Assembly (NCBI GenBank): GCA_964544475.1
Contig: CAZJBS010000027.1
Location: 1-41,273 of the forward strand
Direction of reading: 5' to 3'
Length of the DNA stretch: 41,273 nucleotides
Source of the DNA: CAZJBS01 sp964544475
Lineage (GTDB): Bacteria; CLD3; SB21
How positions within the stretch are numbered: the first letter of the stretch is position 1; each line of letters begins with the position of its first letter. Made by a program: the position numbers and the translations under genes. This document shows positions 8,222 through 17,304 of the stretch, piece by piece. The notes under the pieces were generated by a model. That model was not told the DNA's origin, made no database searches, and saw nothing but the letters and a program-made list of their open reading frames with translations.

Positions 8222-9763
8222 ATGAAGGAACTCCATCCCGAAGATATCCGACAACTGCAATCGCTTGGCATTTCTGAAGAGAAATTCCGATCGGACCTTC
8301 ATGCGCTCAGCGTGGGATTCCCGTCGCAGTCTCTCGATCGTTCCTGCACCATCAACGACGGCATTCGCCGCCTGGATGAGAGTCAATTGGTTCACTATGG
8401 GGCCATTTTTGATCGGGCGGCGTCGGCCGGGCGCGTGAGCCGGTTCGTCCCCGCCAGCGGAGCGGCGACCCGCATGTTTCAACATGTACTCGCTCTCCTG
8501 AACCAACATGCCCGCATCACAGCTCGCGTCCTGGCAGAATCAACCGACGACGCCGTCGCCACCGCGCAATTGGTGAATCGAATCGAACAACTCGCGGTCT
8601 ATGAAGCCTTGCAGGCCAACTTGGCAGCGGATGGGTTGTCATGGCAAGACTACTACCGGACCGACGACGTGGCGCCTCTGCTTGAACGACTGTTAACCCG
8701 GAAAGGGCTGGGACTGGTATCCCGCCCAAAAGCCCTGATTCCGTTTCACCGCTACGAAGACCACAGCCGCACGGCCCTCGAAGAACATGTCGCGGAAGCC
8801 GCCGACATCGCTGTCGACCGGCACGGCGTATGTCGGTTGCACATCACGTCCTCGGAGGAACACGTTCCGGCCTTTCTGGAAATCATATCCCGAATGAACC
8901 TGGATTATCGTACGAAAGGCATTCATCTCGATATATCTCTGTCAACGCAAAAGACGTCGACCGACACACCCGCCGTATTTGACAACCTGGAACCGGTCCG
9001 TGACGACGGGGGCCGATTGGTTTTGCGGCCTGCAGGTCATGGCGCTCTTCTGGCAAACCTCAATGATATCGCCGGCGATATTGTCTTCATCAAGAACATC
9101 GACAATGTCGTCCATGATCGGTTGAAGGGGGAGACGATTCGTTACAAGAAGGCCTTGGGAGGTTTATTGGTGGCATTGCAGGAACGTGTTTTTGCATACA
9201 TCCATTCGCTGGACGAGGGCGCGGATGAGTCGTTGGTGGCCCAGATCGAGGCGTTTTGCCGGAAAGAACTGGGAGCGGTCCCACACCAAGCCCAGACGGC
9301 GGCGAGCCGCAAGGATGCGTTGAAGCGGTTACTCGATCGGCCTTTGCGGGTTTGCGGCATGGTCAAAAACCAGGGTGAACCCGGCGGCGGGCCCTTTTGG
9401 GTCATATCGCCAGGCGGAGGGGTGACCCTGCAGATTGTCGAAAAATCACAGGTGGATATGGCCGATCCCGAGCAACGGCGGCGGTTCGAGTCTTCCACAC
9501 ACTTCAATCCTGTCGACCTCGTGTGCGCGATGCGGGACTACCGTGGGCGCCCATTCGATCTGTCCCTTTTTGTCGATCCGGCCAGCGGCTTTGTGGCGTC
9601 CAAGTCGTACCACGGACGTCCGATCAGGGCGTTGGAGTTGCCCGGGCTATGGAATGGTTCCATGGCCCATTGGAACACGGTCTTTGTGGAGGTTCCCCAA
9701 ATCACCTTCAATCCCGTCAAAACGATCAACGATCTCCTGCGCCCGGAACACCAACCGTCATAG
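8222..9763 (+). CDS. DUF4301 family protein
   Basis: A 513-residue protein recognisable as DUF4301, a family found mainly in Bacteroidota and relatives, with no established function. Typical segments are FVPASGAATRMFQ (about 78-90), which resembles the phosphate-binding loop of nucleotidyltransferases, and RVCGMVKNQGEPGGGPFWV (about 376-394). The HFNPVDLVCAMRDY and SKSYHGRPIRALELPGLWNGSM blocks near the C-terminus fit too. A nucleotide-sugar transferase-like activity is plausible from the first loop but is inference. The gene stands alone, reads from its own likely promoter, and overlaps the convergent amidohydrolase gene by 6 bases. No strong ribosome site precedes the ATG. Confidence 0.85.
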   Translation: MKELHPEDIRQLQSLGISEEKFRSDLHALSVGFPSQSLDRSCTINDGIRRLDESQLVHYGAIFDRAASAGRVSRFVPASGAATRMFQHVLALLNQHARITARVLAESTDDAVATAQLVNRIEQLAVYEALQANLAADGLSWQDYYRTDDVAPLLERLLTRKGLGLVSRPKALIPFHRYEDHSRTALEEHVAEAADIAVDRHGVCRLHITSSEEHVPAFLEIISRMNLDYRTKGIHLDISLSTQKTSTDTPAVFDNLEPVRDDGGRLVLRPAGHGALLANLNDIAGDIVFIKNIDNVVHDRLKGETIRYKKALGGLLVALQERVFAYIHSLDEGADESLVAQIEAFCRKELGAVPHQAQTAASRKDALKRLLDRPLRVCGMVKNQGEPGGGPFWVISPGGGVTLQIVEKSQVDMADPEQRRRFESSTHFNPVDLVCAMRDYRGRPFDLSLFVDPASGFVASKSYHGRPIRALELPGLWNGSMAHWNTVFVEVPQITFNPVKTINDLLRPEHQPS

Positions 9764-10618
9764 AGGGAAAAGCCTCATCGCATTGTCATAAACGATTTTC
9801 TGTTTTGCATCGTCGCCCAGCGGCAGTGCCAGAAATTCGTCGGCGTTCTTTCGGATATCCTCCACCAGCGGCCCGGGCCAGTCCGTACCAAACAGGACTT
9901 TGTCTTTCACTTCCTCCAGTCTCGGAAAATAGTCGGTCAATAATTTCTTTGGCGGGATGGAGGAAATATCCATCAGCAGATTGGGATGCCGGCGCAACAG
10001 ATAGAAGGCCGTATCCATCCACAATGGACGGCCCCCATGAGCCATGATGATCTTCAATTTTGGAAAATCCACCGCCATGTCGTCCAGGTATATGGGATCT
10101 CCATACTTGATGCGCGCCCCGGAAAAAAATGACGTACCCGTGTGCACCATGACGGGAATACCCCACTCTTCACATCGCCGGTACACGATTTCCAGGTTCT
10201 TCATCCCATTCAGATAGTCGTTAGGATAGAAAAGCTGATGGGGCGGATGGATCTTGATGGCCCGTATACCGAGATCGTGGATCAACCGATGCATCTCCGC
10301 ATCCGCATCTTCGACGAATCTCGGGTGTACCGACCCAAACGCAATAAACCGGTCCGGCGCATGGCTTTGGTATTCCGCTGAGAAATCATTGGACGACGCG
10401 TCGAACCCCATGAGGTCAGGACTCACATAGTTGATCAAACCGACGCGGGTAATTCCGCCTTCATCCATCAGGCCAATCAAAGCGGATGGGTCCTTCATCA
10501 GACGCATCAGGGCATCAAAGTTGTACTTGCCTTGACTCATACGATTGAGAATGGCCGGCTTCAATTGCCACCACGGCTGAATATGAATGTGAATGTCGAT
10601 AATCCCGGGAGGCGTCAT
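9758..10618 (-). CDS. Amidohydrolase-2 family metal-dependent hydrolase
   Basis: A 286-residue TIM-barrel hydrolase of the amidohydrolase superfamily (the ACMSD-like Amidohydro_2 branch). Metal-site residues can be seen: His10 and His12 in DIHIHIQP, His159 in MVHTG, His194 in MAHGG and Asp246 in FGTDWPGP. The length is normal for the family, whose members are decarboxylases or hydrolases of small carboxylic acids and lactones. The substrate cannot be read from sequence. It begins 6 bases after the stop of the large sensor kinase, so it is probably the last gene of that operon. It overlaps the end of DUF4301 on the other strand. Confidence 0.82.
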   Translation of the reverse strand: MTPPGIIDIHIHIQPWWQLKPAILNRMSQGKYNFDALMRLMKDPSALIGLMDEGGITRVGLINYVSPDLMGFDASSNDFSAEYQSHAPDRFIAFGSVHPRFVEDADAEMHRLIHDLGIRAIKIHPPHQLFYPNDYLNGMKNLEIVYRRCEEWGIPVMVHTGTSFFSGARIKYGDPIYLDDMAVDFPKLKIIMAHGGRPLWMDTAFYLLRRHPNLLMDISSIPPKKLLTDYFPRLEEVKDKVLFGTDWPGPLVEDIRKNADEFLALPLGDDAKQKIVYDNAMRLFPL

Positions 10619-10624
10619 GATCGG

Positions 10625-13600
10625 TCAACTCGCTGCCCTGGCGGCGGTTTGAGACATGCCGCGGACGGGAAAACTTGTGGTGATGGGAAGCCGAATGGAA
10701 AATTCACTGCCCTCCTTTTCGCGGCTTCGAACATCAATCGTACCATGGTGTTTTTGAATGATCCCGAATGTTTCGGCCAGACCGAGGCCGGCGCCTTCAC
10801 CAACCCGCTTGGTGGTGAAGAACGGATCAAAAATCCTGGCTCGAACTGCCGCGGTCATGCCGACGCCATTGTCGGAAATGGTGACCCGAAGCGCCTTCTG
10901 ATCCTCCAGGTATTCCGTGCGAATCACGACACGGCCATCCCCGTATTTCAGCAGTCCGCCTTTTTCAGCCGTCATCACGGCGTCCACGGCATTCTCCAGG
11001 ATATTGATGAAAGCCTGGTTCAGTTCCGCCACGTGGCAGACCATCTTTGGCAATGCCCCAAACTCCGTTTCGATGGGAACGTGCGTCTGCTTGCGCATGA
11101 GCAATTCGATCACGATGGAAAGATTCATGTTGAGATCCGTTTCGCGGAGACCCTGGAACTCCGCGCTGCTGAAAAGACGCAGCCGCTTGACGATATTCAG
11201 AATCCGGGTGCTGCCCTCGGTGGCGCTCCGAAACATGTCTTCGACATCTTTTTCGACAGAATCATAGTCGACCATACGTTTGAATTTTTCAACGCGGGCC
11301 CTTTCAGCGGAGTCGTCGACCTGCGGCACATAGCGTTCATGAAGATACTTCAAGAACAGGAAAAGATGCTGTATGCGTTCATGCAAAAGTTGGAGGTTGG
11401 AATGGACAAAGGTCAGAGGGTTGTTGATCTCATGGGCCAGTCCGGCCACCATATTGGCGAGGGAATCCAGTTTGGCCGATTGGACCAGTTGGACCTGGGC
11501 GCGCTTGAGTTCATCCATGGTCGATCGTAACTCCTCCGTGCGGGCCTCCACTTTCCGCTCAAGATCCTGTTTTTGACGTTCAAGGGATGTCAATCTCTGG
11601 CGAACCAATCCAACCGCCAAGCCGATGATCGCGACCAGAACGACGAGCCGAAACCACCAGCGATTCCAAAACGCCGGATCGATGCGCAAGGCCACGGTGG
11701 CCACTTGTGGACTCCAGACTCCGTCGGAATTGGATCCTCTGACCATGAAAACATACTCACCGGGATCGAGATTGGTGTACGTGGCTTCACGCCGGGTTGA
11801 TGCCGGCGTCCACGAGGAATCAAATCCTTTGAGCGTCCACGAAAAGCTGTTTTGTTCCGGCGCCGTGTATTCCAGACCGACGAACTCAAAACGGAGGTAA
11901 TTCTGCGAGTACGACAGCGTGAGGCCCCGGTCCGGCCAACCCCGAAAGATGGAATCCGTCGTCTGCACCGTGGTGAGGTGAACCTGAGGCCAAACCGGAT
12001 TATCGAGGACCTCGTTTGGATTAAAGAAATTCAAGCCGTTCGTACCTCCAAAGAAGATCTCGCCATGCTGGGACCGGTGGTAGGCGGATCGGTTGTATTC
12101 CCGTCCCTGCAGGCCGTCCGCGACGCCGTAATTTCGGAATTGCCGCTTTTGGCGGTCAAACCGGCTGAGGCCATTGTCCGTGCTGATCCACAGGATCCCT
12201 TCGGCGTCTTCGACGATGCCATAACAGTTGTCGTGGGCCAGACCGTCCGCCTCGGTGAATCGGTCGAACTTCCCTTCCTTTTCATCATACCGGGAGAGGC
12301 CTCCGCCTTTGGTGGCCACCCAAATGCTCCCGTCGCGCGACTGCATGACACACGCCACCAGACCAAAACCCACGCTCCGTGGATCGGTGTCACGGAATTC
12401 ATACTCACGAAGCGGCGTCTCGCGGTCATCTTCCGCCATCAGCAACTGCGTGCCCGTCCCCATCCAGACCCGACCTTTGGAATCCTGAAAAATCGACTGG
12501 ACGTCCCGACGGTCGGCTGAAATGGTCGTTTCATAGTATCGTGTCACGAGTTTTCGATCGGCCGAAATGATGGCCACGCCGTGGCCTTCCGTCCCGAGCC
12601 AAAGCCGGCCCGTGCGGTCTTCCATCACCGCCTGCACGCCGCTGAGGAGGCTGTCGTGACGGAATTCCCTAAAAACCGGTTTCGCCGTATTTTCCACAAA
12701 ATACAGATGATCGCTCTCTTTACATCCGATCCACAACACGCCTTTGGAGTCCTGAAAGAGAGCCCACACTTTGTTGCTCATGATTGAGCCGCCAGTGGCC
12801 GGCGAATATTGGAATCGCCGAACCGAACGAGTCGCGCGGTCGACGCGATTCAGCCCGCCGTATTGCGTGCCAACCCACAGGATCCCCGACTTGTCGACCC
12901 AGATGCCCCGAATGAAACTATTGCTGAGCGTGTTGGCTTCCCATTGGTCGTGGCGAAGCAGTCCAAACTTGGTTCGAAATTTCGCAAACTTACTCAACCC
13001 AAACGACGCATCACCAAACCACAGAACGCCGGAACGATCCTCGGCCACGGTGAAGACCACATTGCCGGCCAGGCTCTTGGGGTCTTTCCCGTTGGAAACG
13101 ATATGTCGTTCCGAATGCGTCAACATGTTGATCTGAAAAACCCCGTCGTCAGAGCCAATCCACAGCAGGCTGTCCTGCAACAATGAAATATGAAAGATCG
13201 TGACGGCATGGCCTGTGACGGGGCTGAGAGCCCGTGACAACATGGTCACGCCGGCTTTGCCGGACCGCCAATCCCACTGGATGACACCTCCGTCAGGCCC
13301 GATGATCCAAATCGAATCGCGGTGCAAGGCCAATTGCTTCCCAAAATAGAATGGAATCGAACTCGTGTCTCTTCTCAGTACAACGGCGGGTTGGCCGGGA
13401 ATTCGATGGTACAACGTTCTCGAAATTTTGTCCGCCTGGCCGGCCACGGGCATACTTCCCAAGTACCACAATCCGTTTCCACCGTCGGTAACCAGACTGT
13501 AGATGATCTCTCCGGCATGGTCGCGCACAAAAACACCCTGACCGGCATCGAACCGGTTCAGACCATCGTGTGTGCCCACCCAGATGTCGCCATCCGCCGT

Positions 13601-14038
13601 TTCGCAGATGGACTCCACTTGATGGTCGGAAATAGAGGAAGGATTCCCGGGTTCATGAAGGAAGCGCCTGAACGTGAGGCGCCGGGAATCGAAGAGGTTG
13701 AGTCCTCGCCCCGTGCCCACCCACAGCCGACCCTCACGATCTTCCATCAAAGCCTGGACAAAATTGGAAGACAGGGATGTACTGTCACCAGGACGGGTTC
13801 GAAACCAGGCGAAAGACAATCCGTCGTACCGGTTGAGACCATCCTCGGTACCGATCCACATATACCCGTCATGGTCCTGAAGAATGGCGCGCACGGCGCC
13901 ATGCGACAGGCCTTGTTCAATGGAAAATCTCTCAAAAGAAAACGCACCCGATTGGGCTGCGGCCGGATTGGTCCAGGCTCCCAACACAAGAACCACAACA
14001 CGCAGCGCCCAACCCGCGATAGCAAATCCCCTTTTCAT
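10625..14038 (-). CDS. Giant sensor histidine kinase with Reg_prop beta-propellers
   Basis: A 1137-residue membrane sensor. A signal peptide (about 1-28) leads into about twelve Reg_prop repeats (for example GYMWIGTEDGLNRYDG, GRLWVGTGRGLNLFDS, GILWISTDNGLSRFD) that should build two seven-bladed periplasmic propellers. A Y_Y_Y domain (about 700-780), one membrane helix (about 787-807) and a coiled coil follow. The kinase core has the phospho-acceptor His869 in GLAHEINNPL, the N-box around NILENAVDA, DNGVGM and GEGAGLGLAETFG. Unlike the hybrid sensors of Bacteroides there is no receiver or AraC-type domain after the kinase, so a separate response regulator is needed and none is adjacent. The start overlaps the DUF3467 stop (TGATG). 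The ligand is unknown; relatives sense oligosaccharides. Confidence 0.92.
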   Translation of the reverse strand: MKRGFAIAGWALRVVVLVLGAWTNPAAAQSGAFSFERFSIEQGLSHGAVRAILQDHDGYMWIGTEDGLNRYDGLSFAWFRTRPGDSTSLSSNFVQALMEDREGRLWVGTGRGLNLFDSRRLTFRRFLHEPGNPSSISDHQVESICETADGDIWVGTHDGLNRFDAGQGVFVRDHAGEIIYSLVTDGGNGLWYLGSMPVAGQADKISRTLYHRIPGQPAVVLRRDTSSIPFYFGKQLALHRDSIWIIGPDGGVIQWDWRSGKAGVTMLSRALSPVTGHAVTIFHISLLQDSLLWIGSDDGVFQINMLTHSERHIVSNGKDPKSLAGNVVFTVAEDRSGVLWFGDASFGLSKFAKFRTKFGLLRHDQWEANTLSNSFIRGIWVDKSGILWVGTQYGGLNRVDRATRSVRRFQYSPATGGSIMSNKVWALFQDSKGVLWIGCKESDHLYFVENTAKPVFREFRHDSLLSGVQAVMEDRTGRLWLGTEGHGVAIISADRKLVTRYYETTISADRRDVQSIFQDSKGRVWMGTGTQLLMAEDDRETPLREYEFRDTDPRSVGFGLVACVMQSRDGSIWVATKGGGLSRYDEKEGKFDRFTEADGLAHDNCYGIVEDAEGILWISTDNGLSRFDRQKRQFRNYGVADGLQGREYNRSAYHRSQHGEIFFGGTNGLNFFNPNEVLDNPVWPQVHLTTVQTTDSIFRGWPDRGLTLSYSQNYLRFEFVGLEYTAPEQNSFSWTLKGFDSSWTPASTRREATYTNLDPGEYVFMVRGSNSDGVWSPQVATVALRIDPAFWNRWWFRLVVLVAIIGLAVGLVRQRLTSLERQKQDLERKVEARTEELRSTMDELKRAQVQLVQSAKLDSLANMVAGLAHEINNPLTFVHSNLQLLHERIQHLFLFLKYLHERYVPQVDDSAERARVEKFKRMVDYDSVEKDVEDMFRSATEGSTRILNIVKRLRLFSSAEFQGLRETDLNMNLSIVIELLMRKQTHVPIETEFGALPKMVCHVAELNQAFINILENAVDAVMTAEKGGLLKYGDGRVVIRTEYLEDQKALRVTISDNGVGMTAAVRARIFDPFFTTKRVGEGAGLGLAETFGIIQKHHGTIDVRSREKEGSEFSIRLPITTSFPVRGMSQTAARAAS

Positions 14039-14328
14039 CAGGCCTGAAAACCAAACGTATTCTTGGGTTCGCTGGCCTCCTCGATCCGGCCAAACTGCTC
14101 TTCATAATGGCGCATGTTCTGTGCCAAAGCGGCGATAACCCGTTTCATATGCCCCGGGCTCATGATGACCCTGGATGTCACCGTACCGGAGGGCGGCGTC
14201 ACCAGCATGAAATCCAGGATGAATTCCTCTTTCGAGTGGGCGACGACCATGTTGTTGGCGTAAACACCTCCGACCTTGTCCGGTGGAAAGTTGATCTGGA
14301 TTTCCTGGATTTTCTTCTCGTCAGCCAT
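14038..14328 (-). CDS. DUF3467 domain protein
   Basis: A 96-residue cytosolic protein matching DUF3467, a small family of unknown function. The core reads FPPDKVGGVYANNMVVAHS, then EFILDFMLVTPPSG and RVIMSPGHMKRVIAALAQN. I start it at the ATG at 14328, with GGAG 6 bases upstream, rather than at an ATG four codons earlier. Its TGA stop and the ATG of the giant kinase share bases (TGATG at 14040-14036), which is strong translational coupling and suggests the two proteins work in the same process. It lies 52 bases downstream of the SRPBCC gene. Confidence 0.85.
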   Translation of the reverse strand: MADEKKIQEIQINFPPDKVGGVYANNMVVAHSKEEFILDFMLVTPPSGTVTSRVIMSPGHMKRVIAALAQNMRHYEEQFGRIEEASEPKNTFGFQA

Positions 14329-14380
14329 GCCTTGCTCCAATGGTGTGGGTTTTAATGTGTGACGGCACTCAAAACGTGTT

Positions 14381-14920
14381 TCACGACGTTGTTTTTTCGC
14401 AGATTCTCTTCAGGTTTTCCAGACTTTGGTTTTGCAGGTGGGACCCACCCAGCCTTGCGGCAACGGCCTTCAGAGACCCGAAGAAACCGGAAAAACGGAG
14501 TTCTTCTTTGAGGATGGCCTTGGTGGAATACTCGTTTTCTTTCACCATGACAATCTCTCCCGCCAAACCATGTATCGGTCCGCCGTCCACCTCATATATG
14601 ATAAGGTCGGGCGCTTCCAAACGTACTACACGATAACGGACCTTCAGGTTCTCCGCCCCGCGGCGGGCCTTCGACACCATGCTGTCTATCCAAGGATCGG
14701 TTCCCCTGGTGAGGTCCGGATTGGTGGGAAAATCACCATACATGGCGATAAGATGCCAGTCCTGGATATCCTTGGCGCGTTCAAAAACATCCACCTTGGC
14801 CGCGGCGATAATCACCGTCGATTCGATACGACACGTATTGGGCAGGAACACGGCGGCCAACAGCGCTGCGGTACCCAGCAACAGACACAAAATCACGATG
14901 CGCTTGATGAAACGAAACAT
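14381..14920 (-). CDS. SRPBCC (START-like) family protein with N-terminal anchor
   Basis: A 179-residue protein with one N-terminal hydrophobic helix (about 5-27), followed by a START/SRPBCC-type domain recognisable as polyketide-cyclase/dehydrase-like: ESTVIIAAAKVDVFERAKDIQDW, then RYRVVRLEAPDLIIYEVDGG and a final amphipathic helix. The family binds hydrophobic ligands in a deep cavity. A longer frame opens at 14971, but ATG 14920 lies just before the hydrophobic helix, and the predicted promoter at 14943-14971 would overlap the longer form. It is probably the first gene of the set SRPBCC, DUF3467, kinase and amidohydrolase. The ligand is unknown. Confidence 0.75.
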   Translation of the reverse strand: MFRFIKRIVILCLLLGTAALLAAVFLPNTCRIESTVIIAAAKVDVFERAKDIQDWHLIAMYGDFPTNPDLTRGTDPWIDSMVSKARRGAENLKVRYRVVRLEAPDLIIYEVDGGPIHGLAGEIVMVKENEYSTKAILKEELRFSGFFGSLKAVAARLGGSHLQNQSLENLKRICEKTTS

Positions 14921-14942
14921 GAGAACCCGCTTCTTTGAATGG

Positions 14943-14971
14943 ATATTAGACGGTTGACAACTCAAATACAA
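14943..14971 (-). promoter_or_regulatory. Predicted sigma-70 promoter of the SRPBCC-kinase operon
   Basis: On the minus strand: TTGTAT (14971-14966), 17-base spacer, TAATAT (14948-14943). Transcription would begin near 14936, about 16 bases before the ATG at 14920, which also supports that start choice. Confidence 0.5.
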
Positions 14972-15006
14972 GCGTTTTCAGCCGTCACCCTCAGTCGGAA
15001 AGCGCC

Positions 15007-15035
15007 TTGAATTGATCCGTTCATATTCGTATCTT
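15007..15035 (+). promoter_or_regulatory. Predicted sigma-70 promoter of ppk1
   Basis: TTGAAT (15007-15012), 17-base spacer, TATCTT (15030-15035), giving a leader of about 52 bases. No Pho-box-like direct repeat is evident beside it. Confidence 0.45.
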
Positions 15036-15093
15036 CACGGGTGATTGCCAATACCTGACGCGTGATTCCAAACCTACTTCACACAGGAGCCCT

Positions 15094-17271
15094 ATGGCGG
15101 AAGCACTGAGAACTACCCTTGCCAAGGCGTCGGAGACCGCGTCAGCCGACCAGATGATTGAGAAGGGCGAACTGGAAAGCAAAGATACCAGTACGCTTAC
15201 CCTCAAGAGTTTTGACAAACCCGACCATTTTCTAAATCGGGAACTGAGTTGGCTGGAATTCAACAATCGCGTTTTGGAAGAAGCGCAGGACCCCAACGTC
15301 CCCCTCGTGGAACGTATCAAGTTCCTGGCCATTTTCTCGACAAATCTGGATGAGTTTTTCATGGTGCGCGTCGCCGGTGTCCGACGTCAGATCGACGCCA
15401 ATGTCATGAGCAAGGGTCCCGACGGCATGCGCCCCTTGGAAGTCATGGACGCCATGAACCGGCGTATCCACGATCTCACAGCCCTTCAGCATGATTATTT
15501 TCTTGACATGCTGTTGCCACAGCTCAACCGGGAAGGCGTCTTTATTCTGAAGCCGGGTCAATTGTCGGCTGATCAGGTGGCCTATGCCAATGACTATTTC
15601 CGGCAGACGGTGATGACGATTCTGACCCCTCTGGCCATCGATCCCAGCCATCCTTTCCCGCACCTCGCCAACCGCGTCATTTGCCTCATGGTCGAAATGC
15701 GACCGGTCGCCGAAGGCCGTCTGCCGACAACCAATTTGGCCATCATCCCGATGTCGGTTTCGGCGATTCCAAGGTTCATCCGGTTGCCGTCGCCGGATGG
15801 CACGTACCATTTTATTCTCCTGGAAGATCTGATCCGACTCTTCATCGAGGAACTCTTCAAAGGCTATGAGATCAAGAATTGTTATACGATTCGGGTGACC
15901 CGCGATTCCGACCTCCAGTATGATGAGGATCCTTCTGAAGATCTTCTGAAAACCATCACGGAATCGTTACGAAACCGGCGCAAAGGTGCGGCCATCCGTA
16001 TCCAGTATGAGAAGGACCTCTCCGCGGCCTTGCTGAAGCAACTGGTTAATGAACTGGATCTGGCTCCGGAAGACCTCTACCCATCCCGCGGTTTCATAGC
16101 GTTTTCGGATCTTTGGAATCTCTACGGGCAACTTGATATGCCGCACCTGAAGGATCCGGCATTCCCACCCCAACCGGTGGCTGAATTTGAAACGGGCACC
16201 GATCTCTTCACGGTTATACGCGGCGGCGACGTCATGCTGCATCATCCGTATCAAAGCTTCAGCTACGTCACCCGCTTCATCCAGGAAGCGGCCGAAGATC
16301 CCAATGTGCTGGCAATCAAAATGACCTTGTACCGGATTACGGCCAACTCGTCGATCGCCAACGCCCTGCAGTTGGCCGCGGAAAGGGGAAAGCAGGTGGC
16401 CGTCCTGGTCGAACTCAAGGCGCGGTTTGACGAGGAATCCAATATTCAATGGGCCAAAAAACTGGAGGACGCCGGCGCCCACGTCATCTATGGCATGGCC
16501 GGCCTCAAAACCCATTGCAAAGTGTGCCTGATCGTCCGGCAGGAAGGCGCCAAAATCCGCCGCTATTGCCACCTCGGCACGGGCAACTACAACGACAGGA
16601 CTTCCCAAACGTACGGCGATCTCGGGCTGTTCACCAGCCACCCACGATTTGGCGAAGACCTGAGCAACCTCTTCAATGTCCTCACCGGATACGCAGCCCC
16701 GCCCCGTTTTCACCGCATCAAGATCGCACCAACCGAATTGCGTGACGTTTTTATTTCGCGAATCCGTCGCGAAATATCCCATGTCCGGGATGGCAAATCG
16801 GGCCTCATCATCGCCAAAATGAATTCCCTGGTCGACCGCCAGATCATCCTGGAACTCTACCGCGCAAGTCAGGCCGGCGTGCAGATCAAATTCATCATCC
16901 GCGGCATATGCTGTTTGAAACCCGGTGTCAAAGGCCTGAGTGAAAATATCGAGGTGGTCAGCATTGTCGACCGGTTCCTGGAACATGCCCGCATTTTCTA
17001 TTTTCAAAACGACGGCCAACCCGAGTATTTCATGGCCAGCTCCGATTGGATGCCGCGCAACCTTGATCAGCGCATCGAGGTGCTCTTCCCGATCAAGGAA
17101 CCAAAATACCAGCAAATGCTGTGGAACATACTTCAGACCCAATGGACCGACAATGTCAAAGCTCGGCGCATCATGCCTGATGGCAGTTGTGTGCGGGTGA
17201 AAAACGAAAAAAAGAAGATCCGGTCCCAGCAGGTGCTCTACGAACTCGCCGTCAAGAACCAATACTATTGA
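15094..17271 (+). CDS. ppk1: Polyphosphate kinase 1
   Basis: Makes polyphosphate from ATP reversibly, through a phosphohistidine intermediate. The 725-residue length is normal for PPK1. The N-terminal domain starts FLNRELSWLEFNNRVLEEA (about 48-66). The catalytic His474 sits in GLKTHCK and the second conserved histidine, His631, in EHARIFYF. The ATP-site region HLGTGNYNDRTSQTYGD and the ending SSDWMPRNLDQRIEVLFPI are intact. AGGAG at 15085-15089 lies 4 bases before the ATG. It stands alone between its own promoter and the convergent rsgA gene. No exopolyphosphatase gene is adjacent. Confidence 0.96.
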   Translation: MAEALRTTLAKASETASADQMIEKGELESKDTSTLTLKSFDKPDHFLNRELSWLEFNNRVLEEAQDPNVPLVERIKFLAIFSTNLDEFFMVRVAGVRRQIDANVMSKGPDGMRPLEVMDAMNRRIHDLTALQHDYFLDMLLPQLNREGVFILKPGQLSADQVAYANDYFRQTVMTILTPLAIDPSHPFPHLANRVICLMVEMRPVAEGRLPTTNLAIIPMSVSAIPRFIRLPSPDGTYHFILLEDLIRLFIEELFKGYEIKNCYTIRVTRDSDLQYDEDPSEDLLKTITESLRNRRKGAAIRIQYEKDLSAALLKQLVNELDLAPEDLYPSRGFIAFSDLWNLYGQLDMPHLKDPAFPPQPVAEFETGTDLFTVIRGGDVMLHHPYQSFSYVTRFIQEAAEDPNVLAIKMTLYRITANSSIANALQLAAERGKQVAVLVELKARFDEESNIQWAKKLEDAGAHVIYGMAGLKTHCKVCLIVRQEGAKIRRYCHLGTGNYNDRTSQTYGDLGLFTSHPRFGEDLSNLFNVLTGYAAPPRFHRIKIAPTELRDVFISRIRREISHVRDGKSGLIIAKMNSLVDRQIILELYRASQAGVQIKFIIRGICCLKPGVKGLSENIEVVSIVDRFLEHARIFYFQNDGQPEYFMASSDWMPRNLDQRIEVLFPIKEPKYQQMLWNILQTQWTDNVKARRIMPDGSCVRVKNEKKKIRSQQVLYELAVKNQYY

Positions 17272-17275
17272 CATC

Positions 17276-17297
17276 CTCCGCCGCCAGGCGGCGGGAG
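17276..17297. other. GC-rich palindrome between convergent ppk1 and rsgA
   Basis: CTCCGCCGCC and GGCGGCGGGAG form a nearly perfect inverted repeat with one bulged base and a very short centre, in the 33-base gap between the two stops. It could act as a weak two-way terminator, but neither side has a clear T-run. It could also be a dispersed extragenic palindrome, although this window holds only one copy. Confidence 0.4.
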
Positions 17298-17304
17298 AAT
17301 ACCG

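Noticed and set aside
15967..17274. A 435-codon open frame on the minus strand opposite ppk1
   Set aside because: It lies wholly antisense to a clear PPK1, has no ribosome site or family motif, and arises from codon bias.
17276..17297. Member of a dispersed repeat family
   Set aside because: Only one copy is in the window, so repetition cannot be shown.
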